The notes: generated by a model not told the origin, from the letters alone. DNA of 64,000 nucleotides from Haloarcula taiwanensis (GCA_002844335.1 CP019154.1:2666001-2730000); one strand, 5' to 3'. Numbered from the stretch's first letter, positions 27,741-35,382 are shown. Program-made: numbers and translations.

Positions 27741-28040
27741 ATGAGTTCCACAGCCACACCGCTTGATGTGCCTAGGCAGCGTGCTGATTGGATGACTCAG
27801 ACTGACGAAGCCATTCTGGAAACGATTCGAGATGAAGGGAACATGACTCCCCAAGCTCTCGATGATACTTTCGACATAGCCGCTGCCAACTACGCCCGTG
27901 ATCGACTCTCTGAGCTTACCCAGTACGGGCTGGTCGAGAAGATCGGGCGCGGTCTCTACCGACTGACCGATGACGGGCGTGCATTCCTCAACGAGGAACT
28001 CGACGCCAGCGAACTCGATCCCGTCGAAGACGCCGACTGA
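27741..28040 (+). CDS. Winged-helix regulator, PhiH1-repressor-like
   Basis: A 99-residue protein. The helix-turn-helix core is MTQTDEAILETIRDEGNMTPQALDDTFDIAAANYARDRLSELTQYGLVEKIGRGLYRLTDDG, the pattern of haloarchaeal phage PhiH1-type repressors. The C-terminus is acidic. It is divergent from the integrase operon and has a perfect palindrome upstream, so it is the best candidate for the lysogeny switch. An internal Met (residue 18) could be an alternative start. Confidence 0.8.
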   Translation: MSSTATPLDVPRQRADWMTQTDEAILETIRDEGNMTPQALDDTFDIAAANYARDRLSELTQYGLVEKIGRGLYRLTDDGRAFLNEELDASELDPVEDAD

Positions 28041-28047
28041 CATTCTC

Positions 28048-28284
28048 TTAGACCCTCGCGAGTCGTGCCGTCACGTCACCAGCCCACTCCGGCAATTCCA
28101 GATCGGCTAACTCGCCGTCGCGCCAGCTCGTCACGATCTCCGTGTCACCATCTCGGCTAAGGTCGACACGCCACTTCCGGCCGTCTTCTGCGGTGATGTC
28201 GAACCGTGCCCCACCATCCCCGAGGGCTTTGATGTGTTCAACGTTCACCTCTTCACCAGTGTAGACTTCGATTGTTCCTTCCAT
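28048..28284 (-). CDS. Small acidic protein, unknown function
   Basis: A 78-residue protein, MEGTIEVYTGEEVNVEHIKA followed by ARFDITAEDGRKWRVDLSRDGD and a C-terminal LELPEWAGDVTARLARV. Predicted to be mostly beta with a short final helix. Acid-rich composition and GC-rich codons match the element's core genes. It is convergent with the repressor gene (7 bases between stops). No family was recognised; some archaeal virus proteins of this size are anti-host factors, but nothing here shows that. Confidence 0.6.
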   Translation of the reverse strand: MEGTIEVYTGEEVNVEHIKALGDGGARFDITAEDGRKWRVDLSRDGDTEIVTSWRDGELADLELPEWAGDVTARLARV

Positions 28285-28411
28285 ACACTGTGGGATGAGG
28301 GGAGAAAACGAGTTAAAAAGGTGCTATACTTCCGGGAGATGAATCAAGGTTTGTGTGGGTTTTAGGGTCTATTTTTGCTCAGGACAAACTTATAAAAGAC
28401 TTTGCTGCAAG

Positions 28412-29029
28412 TCAGGATTCAACAATTTCAACCTCTGTACTCGCTCTTTTGATATGTTTCTTCACTTCTTTTTCATGTTCGGATCCAACAACTAACACAC
28501 CGCGCTCATATTCATTCTCTTTCGCAGTTTGCATAGTGTTCATTGCAATCGCGTAGTTTCTGGGGGCGGCTGTTGAGGCTATGAAACTTACAAATAGTAC
28601 TGCTACAAACATAACTAGAACAAATAGTGCACTATACACTCCTGAAGAAAAGTATACAAGAGTAACTAAAAGAATAATTAGCCAGTTGGAAAATGCCCAA
28701 GCTATCCGTGCTTCAGATATTAGTGGTGTCATGGGTCTATCTACTTTGACTTCAGCAACATCAGGTGCATCAGAGATACTTTGGACAAGCTCCTGATCCG
28801 AACCGAATGGAATTCTAAGTGCTTTCAAGCACAGCGACCACAATATCAAACAGCACAAGATCAGAGGGGCTGCAAGGAGGTTGTATTGTTTCTCCCGATC
28901 ATTATCAGGCTCCGAGCTTGATTCTACGAGAACAACTTGAGGCTCCCCGTTCAGAGCCTGAGTTATTTCTTCTACTCTATCGGTTGAATCCCAGTGAATA
29001 TGCTTACCTCCAGAGATGTACAAACGCAT
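28412..29029 (-). CDS. Membrane protein with weak TraB/TIKI-like features
   Basis: A 205-residue protein with AT-rich codons, unlike its neighbours. An N-terminal soluble part (MRLYISGGKHIHWDS, EEITQALNGEPQVVLVESSS) is followed by hydrophobic helices around 53-70, 113-130 and 132-152, then a soluble tail with RGVLVVGSEHEKEVKKHIKRA. GGKHIH, VVLVESS and VLVVGSEH recall the GxxH, VxxELD and VVGxGH positions of TraB/TIKI-type membrane proteins. Similarity is short and unverified. The gene has long AT-rich flanks and may have been acquired separately, perhaps as an exclusion or defence cargo. Confidence 0.6.
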   Translation of the reverse strand: MRLYISGGKHIHWDSTDRVEEITQALNGEPQVVLVESSSEPDNDREKQYNLLAAPLILCCLILWSLCLKALRIPFGSDQELVQSISDAPDVAEVKVDRPMTPLISEARIAWAFSNWLIILLVTLVYFSSGVYSALFVLVMFVAVLFVSFIASTAAPRNYAIAMNTMQTAKENEYERGVLVVGSEHEKEVKKHIKRASTEVEIVES

Positions 29030-29148
29030 ATTATATTCAGGAATGTATCTGAAGCCCTAATTTTACTTCCTATTGTACAAGAAGTCATATTCGAATACAT
29101 TCAAAAGGTAAGTTCATCTGTTGGGTTACAGAAACAACAATAGCCGAA

Positions 29149-30201
29149 TCAAATAACGTGGTTTAGCAGAATCTGGGCAACTACTTCTCGATCACAAACT
29201 CGATATACCCGGTGACGATTTTTCCCTTCCACCTCAATCAAATCGTACTCCACCAGTTTCGAGATCTTCGTCCGCCGAGCTCGTTCCGAAATCGGAGTCT
29301 GCTCACGTCCATGGTATGCCTGGTCGGCAATAGCGTCATACTGGTCATGCAGTTCCCCTGCTTCCAGCCCATCGCCCATACGGATCAGTTCGTACAGCAG
29401 TCGATGATGGAATGGCAGTGACTCCAGATTCAATTCGCGGATGTGTCGCTTCGCCCGCTCAAACGATTCGCTCACATCCTCGTCAGTGATTCGATCATGT
29501 TGCAACTCTTCAGCCCGAAGTGCGGCCTGTCGAAGTGCTTGTATCCCGTTCCGTGCAACACCAGCCACCTCATCAGCTATTACCTCTAACTGCTCACGAG
29601 TGACCGACTCCGACGGGAGCCCAAGGTTTGCCCGTGCTTCGAGAATGTCCGCCAGCTCGTCGACACTGTAGCGGTCCAGACCAAACTCTGCGAATGACAG
29701 CCGCCGCCGGAGTCTCCCGTCAAGTCGGGATAACCACTCATCTGGGTCGTGGCAGATAACGACGGAAGATAGGTTCTCGACATCTACCAGCCGGTCCAGT
29801 GCGTCCGTCGATGGGAGACCGTCAGCCTCGTCGAGGACGACGATCACCGGACTGGTGACGCGCTCTTGGAGCTGGATACAAAGATCCTCGCGAGGGACGT
29901 TCACCGATGGGTCGTTACCAGGGAGATCGTGGAGAACTGAGCGGACAACACCGGCAGTCGTTTTCCCGAGGCAGCGAACATGGGCCGTCTGAACGTCGGC
30001 GTGTCCAGTGAGCTTCTGTAGGGAGTGTCTGGTCAGCGCTGTCTTCCCTACGCCCGGTGGCCCGTGAATCAGTACGTCGTGGGCTGGGTCGCCGCCAAGT
30101 GCCGGTTCCCATGCGCGGGATAGATGGTCAACGGCGGCTTCTCGATGGAGGAGGCGACGCGGGAGGTGCTCATCATCGAAGACAGCAGGGTCGGCAATCA
30201 T
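29149..30201 (-). CDS. Orc1/Cdc6-family replication initiator
   Basis: A 350-residue AAA+ protein. Walker A is HGPPGVGKTALTRHS (residues 46-60), and Walker B is PVIVVLDEADGLP (118-130). Sensor-type residues follow in RLRRRLSFAEFGLDRYSVDELADIL, and a winged-helix C-terminal domain (about 270-350) includes ISERARRTKISKLVEYDLIEVEGKNRHRVYRV. Haloarchaeal plasmids and some viruses use such proteins with a nearby origin. The AT-rich stretch upstream (30202-30515) is the natural place for one, but I could not read a clear ORB repeat there. Confidence 0.9.
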   Translation of the reverse strand: MIADPAVFDDEHLPRRLLHREAAVDHLSRAWEPALGGDPAHDVLIHGPPGVGKTALTRHSLQKLTGHADVQTAHVRCLGKTTAGVVRSVLHDLPGNDPSVNVPREDLCIQLQERVTSPVIVVLDEADGLPSTDALDRLVDVENLSSVVICHDPDEWLSRLDGRLRRRLSFAEFGLDRYSVDELADILEARANLGLPSESVTREQLEVIADEVAGVARNGIQALRQAALRAEELQHDRITDEDVSESFERAKRHIRELNLESLPFHHRLLYELIRMGDGLEAGELHDQYDAIADQAYHGREQTPISERARRTKISKLVEYDLIEVEGKNRHRVYRVCDREVVAQILLNHVI

Positions 30202-30515
30202 CCTGGGTGTGGGTGAGAACAGGCGGGGATATAAACTGGTGCGACACTTCCGAGAGCGTCACGGTTTCAGTCTAATATTTTTCTATTACTTTGTAGATAT
30301 GAAAGATTAATTAATTATTTCAATCAGAATATCTTCATAAATGATCTATCTTAATGCTGTACTGCTACCTAGTGAGTGTTCTTTGAGATTACTTATTGAA
30401 ACGAGTCGATTTACATCTTCTAGGGGTGGTCCGTCTTCTGACTGGAGTTCCGTTGGTCACAGCCTCGAATTCCTCACCTTTGGGCCCTCTGTAGGCTGTG
30501 ATATCCGGCTATGAT
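30202..30515. other. AT-rich noncoding stretch upstream of cdc6, with one inverted repeat
   Basis: No gene is seen. The part nearest cdc6 has a TATA-like GGATATAAAC on the cdc6 side and long A/T runs around 30270-30350. A 9-bp inverted repeat, TCACAGCCT (30457-30465) and AGGCTGTGA (30493-30501), lies just past the glycosylase stop and may terminate that operon. A TTGAAACGAG string recalls part of an origin recognition box, but a single weak match is not enough to call an origin. Confidence 0.45.
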
Positions 30516-31328
30516 TTACTTCGGACTCTCTTTTGAGGAAGAGTCGTCCCCGCTCCTGTTTGAGTCGTAATAATCACAGGCGGAATTCACTGGACACGAC
30601 TGACAATCTGGGTTCTTTGGGGTACAGACCATAGCCCCAAGATCCAGAATAGCGAGATTGAAACTCCGTGCTATATCCGGGTCATCTGGAGTAAGAGCTT
30701 CCAGTAGGGCATATACGTCATCACTCTTGTGTGGCTGTGATGGCATCTCGTAGCCTAAGATTCTTCCAATAACCCGTGCGAAGTTCGCATCAACGAGTGC
30801 CATGGGTTGTCCACGAGCAAATAGCTGGGTTGCTCTCGCCGAGTAGTCTCCGACCCTCCACGGCTTTTTCAACTCCTCCACAGAATCGGGTATTTCACCG
30901 TTGAATTCTTCGGTGAAGATTTTACCCACATCCGCCAGCGTCCGTGTTCTGTGGTTTACAAATCCAAGTGACCGTACCAAATCTTCAATTTCGCCCTCTG
31001 ATGTACGAGCCAGTGCATCTGGGTCTGGGAACTTCTGGAGGACATCACTGTAGATCTTTTCGACGGCGTCTCCCCGTGTACGCTGAAGCAGGATTTCAGC
31101 GAGATACACTTCCCATGGATCGGTTGTTTCTCTCCAGGGATAGGATCTTCCGCAGTCTTCGAGCCAGTCCAACAGCTCAGGGATCGCCTCAATAAATCTC
31201 TGAATCCGTTTTTCCGGCTGATCCACATTTCCTTTGTTTGCTTGACTTACAGCCTGTTCAGAGTCAACCAGTGACTCAATCGTGTTTACACAGACACTGG
31301 TATTGCCGAACGGCAGTGAAGAATTCAT
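30516..31328 (-). CDS. HhH-GPD DNA glycosylase, thymine-mismatch (Mig.Mth-like) type
   Basis: A 270-residue endonuclease III/MutY-superfamily enzyme. Seen: SYPWR, AEILLQRTR, the helix-hairpin-helix WRVGDYSARATQLF, the catalytic Asp180 in ALVDANFARVIGR, and a [4Fe-4S] loop of Cys235-x6-Cys242-x2-Cys245-x5-Cys251. At the position of the endonuclease III lysine stands Tyr162, as in the T:G mismatch glycosylase of the MthTI system, while MutY has Ser. So a monofunctional thymine glycosylase acting on deaminated 5-methylcytosine is likely. It follows a winged-helix gene by 2 bases and neighbours a C5-methyltransferase, which supports this role. MutY-type adenine glycosylase is the main alternative. 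Confidence 0.85.
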   Translation of the reverse strand: MNSSLPFGNTSVCVNTIESLVDSEQAVSQANKGNVDQPEKRIQRFIEAIPELLDWLEDCGRSYPWRETTDPWEVYLAEILLQRTRGDAVEKIYSDVLQKFPDPDALARTSEGEIEDLVRSLGFVNHRTRTLADVGKIFTEEFNGEIPDSVEELKKPWRVGDYSARATQLFARGQPMALVDANFARVIGRILGYEMPSQPHKSDDVYALLEALTPDDPDIARSFNLAILDLGAMVCTPKNPDCQSCPVNSACDYYDSNRSGDDSSSKESPK

Positions 31329-31330
31329 TT

Positions 31331-31585
31331 CTATCGTTTCAGGTCTTCGATCAACCTGTCACCTTTTTCTGTCGCTGTCCATAGGCGTCCCTTCTTTTTT
31401 TCTGGAGTTATACACTCAGCGAGACCATGGCTGTCAAGATCAGATAAAACGTTACTGACGTGACTCAGGTAGTAACCAGTCATCTCCGAGAGTTCTTTCG
31501 GAGTTCGAGGTTTCTCCTCCATAGCGAGCAGAATATTCTCTCGATAGTCGCTTGCCTTCACCCACGAGTATTCTTCAACGTCCAT
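31331..31585 (-). CDS. Winged-helix regulator of the restriction-modification module
   Basis: An 84-residue winged helix: YRENILLAMEEKPRTPKELSEMTGYYLSHVSNVLSDLDSHGLAECITPEKKKGRLWTATEKGDRLIEDL. The recognition helix is SHVSNVLSDLDSHG. It is the first gene of the operon with the glycosylase and is divergent from the methyltransferase. A TATA-like CTTAAATA lies about 30 bases before its ATG, and a 15-bp repeat shared with the endonuclease operon lies just upstream. It may be the timing controller of the system, comparable in role but not in fold to bacterial C proteins. Confidence 0.8.
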   Translation of the reverse strand: MDVEEYSWVKASDYRENILLAMEEKPRTPKELSEMTGYYLSHVSNVLSDLDSHGLAECITPEKKKGRLWTATEKGDRLIEDLKR

Positions 31586-31626
31586 TCAGTGGTGTGGATT
31601 GATGACAGTAATGTATTTAAGTTGGT

Positions 31627-31641
31627 TACAATATACACACA
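31627..31641. promoter_or_regulatory. 15-bp repeat, copy 1, in the regulator/methyltransferase divergent promoter
   Basis: TACAATATACACACA, identical to 34891-34905. It lies 42-56 bases upstream of the regulator ATG and 59-73 bases upstream of the methyltransferase ATG, just outside a TATA-like CTTAAATA. It is followed by a second partial copy (AATATACATAT, next 11 bases). A likely regulator-binding site or promoter element. Confidence 0.55.
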
Positions 31642-31699
31642 ATATACATATGGTCCGGATAGGAACTTTAAACGATCACGACTGCATTGGTGCCTACAG

Positions 31700-33058
31700 A
31701 TGAGCGAAGAACGGCTTACAGCTATCGACCTGTTCTGTGGAGCAGGTGGGCTTTCTCAGGGACTTCATGACGCGGGATTCGAGACACTCTGGGGTATCGA
31801 TCACGAGGAAAAAACCAAGCCGACCTATGAAGCAAACCATAACTGTGAGATGACAGTTGGGGACATCCGTGAAGAAGAGCCTCCGGACCTCGGGCTTGAG
31901 GAAGGCGAACTTGATCTCGTGGCAGGTGGACCGCCCTGTCCAACATTCTCGCTAGTTGGAAGAAGCAAAATCAATTCTATCGATGGCAGGGACAACCAGA
32001 GCGACGATCGTCACCTCCTGTATGAAGATTTCCTTCGCTTCGTTGACCATTATCAGCCCAAAGCGTTCCTGATGGAGAACGTCGAGGGTATGCTCTCGGC
32101 AGAAAATGAAGATGGTAAGCCTGTCGTCGATACAATCAAGGAGCAGATGCGTGGAGAGCGGCAGGTTGCGGACCTCGATCTGGATCTGAATTACAGTGTT
32201 CGAGTACAGTTGCTGGATGCGGCAGACTACGGGGTCCCTCAGCACAGGAAACGTCTCTTTTTCATTGGTAACCGGATTGGTGCAGAGAATCCGGACATGA
32301 CTGAGTGGGAAACCCATCGGGAGCCAAAGAACGAGGAAGAGAAGAAGATCAAATACAAGGAAGACCCAGCCGAGCGATCTGAGGAGGATCAATCTACACT
32401 ACATGGGTTTGTGGATGAGGATGAGATTGAGGAGTTCCCTGCCTTTCGCAAGAACAAACAGAACAAGGACCCGTGGAATACGGTGGCTGATGGCATCCTC
32501 GATCTTCCTCCTGTTTCCCCCAGTGGAGATACACCCCCAACCAAGGCAGAAGAATACGAAATTGGACCTGTCTCAGAATTCCAGTACTGGGCACGCAACC
32601 TTGGTGAAGAGCAGGACTGGGAGGAACAGCCACTTCTAAATCACGAGTGCCGGGGACACAATATGCGCGACCTCACACTCTACAAGCTCCTCGGTGAGGG
32701 TACCTCGTACATCATCGGAGATATTCCGGAAGAGCACCAGCCGTACCGGACAGATATCTTCCCGGACAAACTGAAGAAACAGAATCCGAAAGAGCCTGCA
32801 ACGACAATTGTTGCCCATCTGTATAAAGACGGACATATGTTCATTCACCCGAACGAGGCTCGATCGATCACGGTCCGGGAAGCTGCTCGACTTCAGTCCT
32901 TCAAGGACACTTTCGAGTTCCCGGTGTCGCGTACCCACGCATTCAAGCAAGTGGGCAACGCAGTGCCCCCACTACTGGCACAGGCACTTGCTACGGCTAT
33001 TCGGGCGGAGATTTTTGACCGGCCTGTCTTGGAGCAGGAACCGCAGAAAGCAGACTGA
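31700..33058 (+). CDS. C5-cytosine DNA methyltransferase
   Basis: A 452-residue Dcm-type methyltransferase. Motif I is AIDLFCGAGGLSQG (residues 8-21). Motif IV is AGGPPCPTFS with catalytic Cys80. Motif VI is MENVEGM (125-131), motif VIII is QHRKRLFFIG (181-190), motif IX is RSITVREAARLQSF, and motif X is QVGNAVPPLLAQAL near the end. A target-recognition region of about 200 residues lies between VIII and IX. It transfers methyl from S-adenosylmethionine to cytosine C5. The site is unknown. Convergent with the endonuclease genes (7 bases between), divergent from regulator and glycosylase, and AT-richer than the viral core. Confidence 0.95.
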   Translation: MSEERLTAIDLFCGAGGLSQGLHDAGFETLWGIDHEEKTKPTYEANHNCEMTVGDIREEEPPDLGLEEGELDLVAGGPPCPTFSLVGRSKINSIDGRDNQSDDRHLLYEDFLRFVDHYQPKAFLMENVEGMLSAENEDGKPVVDTIKEQMRGERQVADLDLDLNYSVRVQLLDAADYGVPQHRKRLFFIGNRIGAENPDMTEWETHREPKNEEEKKIKYKEDPAERSEEDQSTLHGFVDEDEIEEFPAFRKNKQNKDPWNTVADGILDLPPVSPSGDTPPTKAEEYEIGPVSEFQYWARNLGEEQDWEEQPLLNHECRGHNMRDLTLYKLLGEGTSYIIGDIPEEHQPYRTDIFPDKLKKQNPKEPATTIVAHLYKDGHMFIHPNEARSITVREAARLQSFKDTFEFPVSRTHAFKQVGNAVPPLLAQALATAIRAEIFDRPVLEQEPQKAD

Positions 33059-33065
33059 AGAGTTC

Positions 33066-33770
33066 CTATACGATCCCTTCCCAGCGATTGTCGATATGGT
33101 CTATTAAAGATTCAATCGGATATGCAGTTCCAGATTCTCCAGCAGCTACTGTTGGTGAATATCCGAAATCAAACATCTCCACGATATCCTTCGATCCGAC
33201 GTCGTCGTAGAAATCAACGGTAGCGAAACCCATGTGAATCTCTCGTTCGAAGTCTCCAGAAAAAGAATAGCCGTGAGTGGGACAGTTCGGGTCGGAGCAT
33301 GAATGCGTCGCTACCTCAAAGAGGATTTTCCACATCCCACTCTGTGCCATTCTTTCTCGGAAGCTCGTCTTACAGGAAATAATGAAGATTGGCCCTCCGC
33401 TGGGATCATAGTAGACAATGTCTGAATCTGGTGAAAGAACGGTTTCATCTTCGCCGACAGTCGGTACTACGTCCGACAGTTCAGTTGACCCGAGTTCTTT
33501 GCTATGTAGTAGTTTCAGGTCATTTTCCTCGGCGATATCTACTGTAGCATACGAAACAAGTGCCTGAAAATACTTGCCTGCGGCATTCACTCGTGCTTGC
33601 GATACATCCTTCCCTTCTTTCCTCGCACGCTCTGTGACACCATCAACTGCGCTGTCCATTACAGTTTCAATATCCCTGAGGATTTCTCTGTTCGTCTTTT
33701 TTGCAATTGCCTCATCGAAGATATCCCAGTATTTGTACCTCTCAATTCGGGATTTAACATCTTGATTCAT
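33066..33770 (-). CDS. PD-(D/E)XK endonuclease candidate 1 of the R-M system
   Basis: A 234-residue protein. A catalytic-type core is visible: PDSDIVYYD (114-122) and, one strand later, IFIISCKTSFRERMAQSG with Lys134, giving D-x-n-S-C-K. A preceding helix reads SQARVNAAGKYFQALVS, like the R-x(3-4)-AG-x3-E helix of the EcoRII-C/MvaI type but with Gln69 in the acidic position. Cys158, Cys163 and His166 may bind zinc. It overlaps the second endonuclease gene by four bases and is translated after it. Function as a restriction subunit is inferred from motif and context. Confidence 0.75.
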   Translation of the reverse strand: MNQDVKSRIERYKYWDIFDEAIAKKTNREILRDIETVMDSAVDGVTERARKEGKDVSQARVNAAGKYFQALVSYATVDIAEENDLKLLHSKELGSTELSDVVPTVGEDETVLSPDSDIVYYDPSGGPIFIISCKTSFRERMAQSGMWKILFEVATHSCSDPNCPTHGYSFSGDFEREIHMGFATVDFYDDVGSKDIVEMFDFGYSPTVAAGESGTAYPIESLIDHIDNRWEGIV

Positions 33771-34840
33771 AGATCCGCAGACGCTCCAGTAAACTCGACT
33801 ATATCTTCAATAAACTGATCTGCTGGACGGAGGGTGTAGGAGAGTTCTTCATCGTCCTGATACCGATTCCAGACGAAAGAGTCGCGAGGGACGTAGATCC
33901 TGCTCCCATCGTTGCTGATATCCTGCAATTTCTCTTTAGAGACGTCTGCCATAAGGAGGGAAACGAACCAGACTTCGTCAACTCCAATTTCGGCCTCCCG
34001 CGAAAGACTTTGCCGGAACCGTTCTCGTAGCGTTCGTTTACAGGAAAACCCGATATTACCTTCTGGTCCCTCAACCATGTTGTCAATCTCGAGATCCCCG
34101 AAATGGGCAGGGTCGCCTGTAGCAGGAATCCCGAACTGCTCGAAGATGTAGTGAAGACCGGTCTCGAGAACGTTCCCTGCGGTAGATGCTCGACTCTGGC
34201 CCGCACGTCGTTCGTACTCCTGAACAATGCCCGAAACGATCCTCGCTACTTCTTTCTCTTCTGTCTGTGGATCCGACTGAAGATCCGCTATCTTCTCATG
34301 AATATAATCAATGAGTGGTTCACGCTGTGCACCGAGCTGATAGGCCTCTCCCTCAAAATCAACGTTAAACAGGGCATCATAGGTTCTGGCAGGGTCCAGT
34401 GTTCCAGATTCCGTCTGGAGCGTCTCGTCGACTATCTCAACGATCTCGGACTTGCCGAAGCTCGGTGTAGTTTCCAGAATTTCACTGGTACGGACCACTG
34501 CATCAATCGCAATTCGGAACTCGCGGATGTCGTCCTCTGTGTCTATCCGCCGAAGGATCCGCTCAACAAGATCTTCGGTCTGGCGATATCGCTTTGAGAT
34601 ATCACCAGCATACGTCCTGTTGACCGAATCCGTGATGGTATCTCTTATTATGCGCTTCTGTCGGTCGATAGACGACTCACCGCTGAACCTTTCGTCTTCG
34701 AGTTCTTCTCCCAGCTGTGTTGAAAGCTGATTGAGTGTGACTTTTTCTTTTTTAGCGTAACTTCCGTAACTGGAAGCGATGAGATCTCGCGCAAACCAGT
34801 ACACCTTGAACTCCGAAGGATCTCCGGAATAATCTGCCAT
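33767..34840 (-). CDS. PD-(D/E)XK endonuclease candidate 2 of the R-M system
   Basis: A 357-residue protein. A helical N-terminal half (1-200, perhaps DNA-binding) precedes a nuclease core: QSRASTAGNVLETGLHYIF with Glu226, then GDLEIDNM (249-254), then IGFSCKRTLRERFRQSL with Lys268. The E...D...CK-x3-RER-x-RQ pattern resembles the EcoRII-C/BsaWI type of restriction enzyme. The motif pairs with SCKTSFRER in the next gene. It is the first gene of the pair, with a 7-bp inverted repeat and a shared 15-mer upstream. The recognition site is unknown. Confidence 0.78.
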   Translation of the reverse strand: MADYSGDPSEFKVYWFARDLIASSYGSYAKKEKVTLNQLSTQLGEELEDERFSGESSIDRQKRIIRDTITDSVNRTYAGDISKRYRQTEDLVERILRRIDTEDDIREFRIAIDAVVRTSEILETTPSFGKSEIVEIVDETLQTESGTLDPARTYDALFNVDFEGEAYQLGAQREPLIDYIHEKIADLQSDPQTEEKEVARIVSGIVQEYERRAGQSRASTAGNVLETGLHYIFEQFGIPATGDPAHFGDLEIDNMVEGPEGNIGFSCKRTLRERFRQSLSREAEIGVDEVWFVSLLMADVSKEKLQDISNDGSRIYVPRDSFVWNRYQDDEELSYTLRPADQFIEDIVEFTGASADL

Positions 34841-34860
34841 CCATCATCGGCGAGGTGGGA

Positions 34861-34881
34861 TAATCTAAAGAAAATAGATTA
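34861..34881. promoter_or_regulatory. 7-bp inverted repeat in the endonuclease promoter
   Basis: TAATCTA (34861-34867) and TAGATTA (34875-34881) with a 7-base spacer, 21-41 bases before the endonuclease-2 ATG. It overlaps the place where the TATA box of a leaderless transcript should be, so a protein bound here would block transcription. Confidence 0.5.
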
Positions 34882-34890
34882 CAACTTAAC

Positions 34891-34905
34891 TACAATATAC
34901 ACACA
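34891..34905. promoter_or_regulatory. 15-bp repeat, copy 2, upstream of the endonuclease operon
   Basis: TACAATATACACACA, identical to 31627-31641 and in the same orientation relative to the leftward gene. It lies 51-65 bases before the endonuclease-2 ATG, close to the 42-56 of copy 1 relative to the regulator ATG. Confidence 0.55.
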
Positions 34906-34953
34906 GCTATCCACTCACGTCCCGCGAAAACTGTCTGTTCCGATCTGTAAGTG

Positions 34954-35211
34954 TTAGCGCCAGCTACTTTCTACACTCGTCCGATACCGCAGTCCGATCA
35001 CACTCGTATTGAACTGCTGGATCGTCTCGGGATCCAGCTCCCCACGCGCGTCGTCAATGTTCTCCTCACTCTCGACCAGATGCGTCAGCGCCGCATCCAA
35101 TACATCGGACATCGGCGGATCGTCGTGCTGATCGCTCGCGACAATCGCACTCGCCTTGTCCAGTAGCCGCTGCCGTTCGTCAGTGATCTTGAGACTGGTG
35201 CGTCGGGTCAT
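34954..35211 (-). CDS. Ribbon-helix-helix-like regulator, small
   Basis: An 85-residue protein with an N-terminal MTRRTSLKITDERQRLLDKASAIVA stretch, which fits a beta strand then helix of ribbon-helix-helix type. PPMSDVLDAALTHLVES is the second helix. The C-terminal 30 residues are polar. Codon use is GC-rich like the viral core. It lies right of the R-M module, reading leftward, and likely regulates viral genes. It is a possible DNA-binding partner for the nearby GCCCACR hairpin. Confidence 0.65.
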   Translation of the reverse strand: MTRRTSLKITDERQRLLDKASAIVASDQHDDPPMSDVLDAALTHLVESEENIDDARGELDPETIQQFNTSVIGLRYRTSVESSWR

Positions 35212-35342
35212 TGTTTAAACGAGTGTATGTACCGGGGGTTGGTTTGCGTCGTTCTGGAGTGAGCGACAGGGTGGTTCTTCATAAACAGGGGCCGGGCCGT
35301 CGGCGTGATCGGGGCAACCTCCCAGCCCAACCATCCCGAGTC

Positions 35343-35382
35343 TATGCACCGTAGCCCACGGCCCACAGCCCACAGGTGCATA
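35343..35382. repeat. Hairpin with three tandem GCCCACR heptamers in its loop
   Basis: Perfect 8-bp arms TATGCACC (35343-35350) and GGTGCATA (35375-35382) enclose a 24-base loop. The loop holds GCCCACG, GCCCACA, GCCCACA back to back (35354-35374). Another GCCCA is at 35325-35329. The surrounding 35212-35434 shows no convincing gene. This has the look of an iteron-and-cruciform replication or nick site. Confidence 0.6.

Noticed and set aside
30202-30515. Replication origin next to cdc6
   Set aside because: AT-rich and well placed, but no repeated origin recognition box or G-string could be read, so it is reported only as a noncoding stretch.
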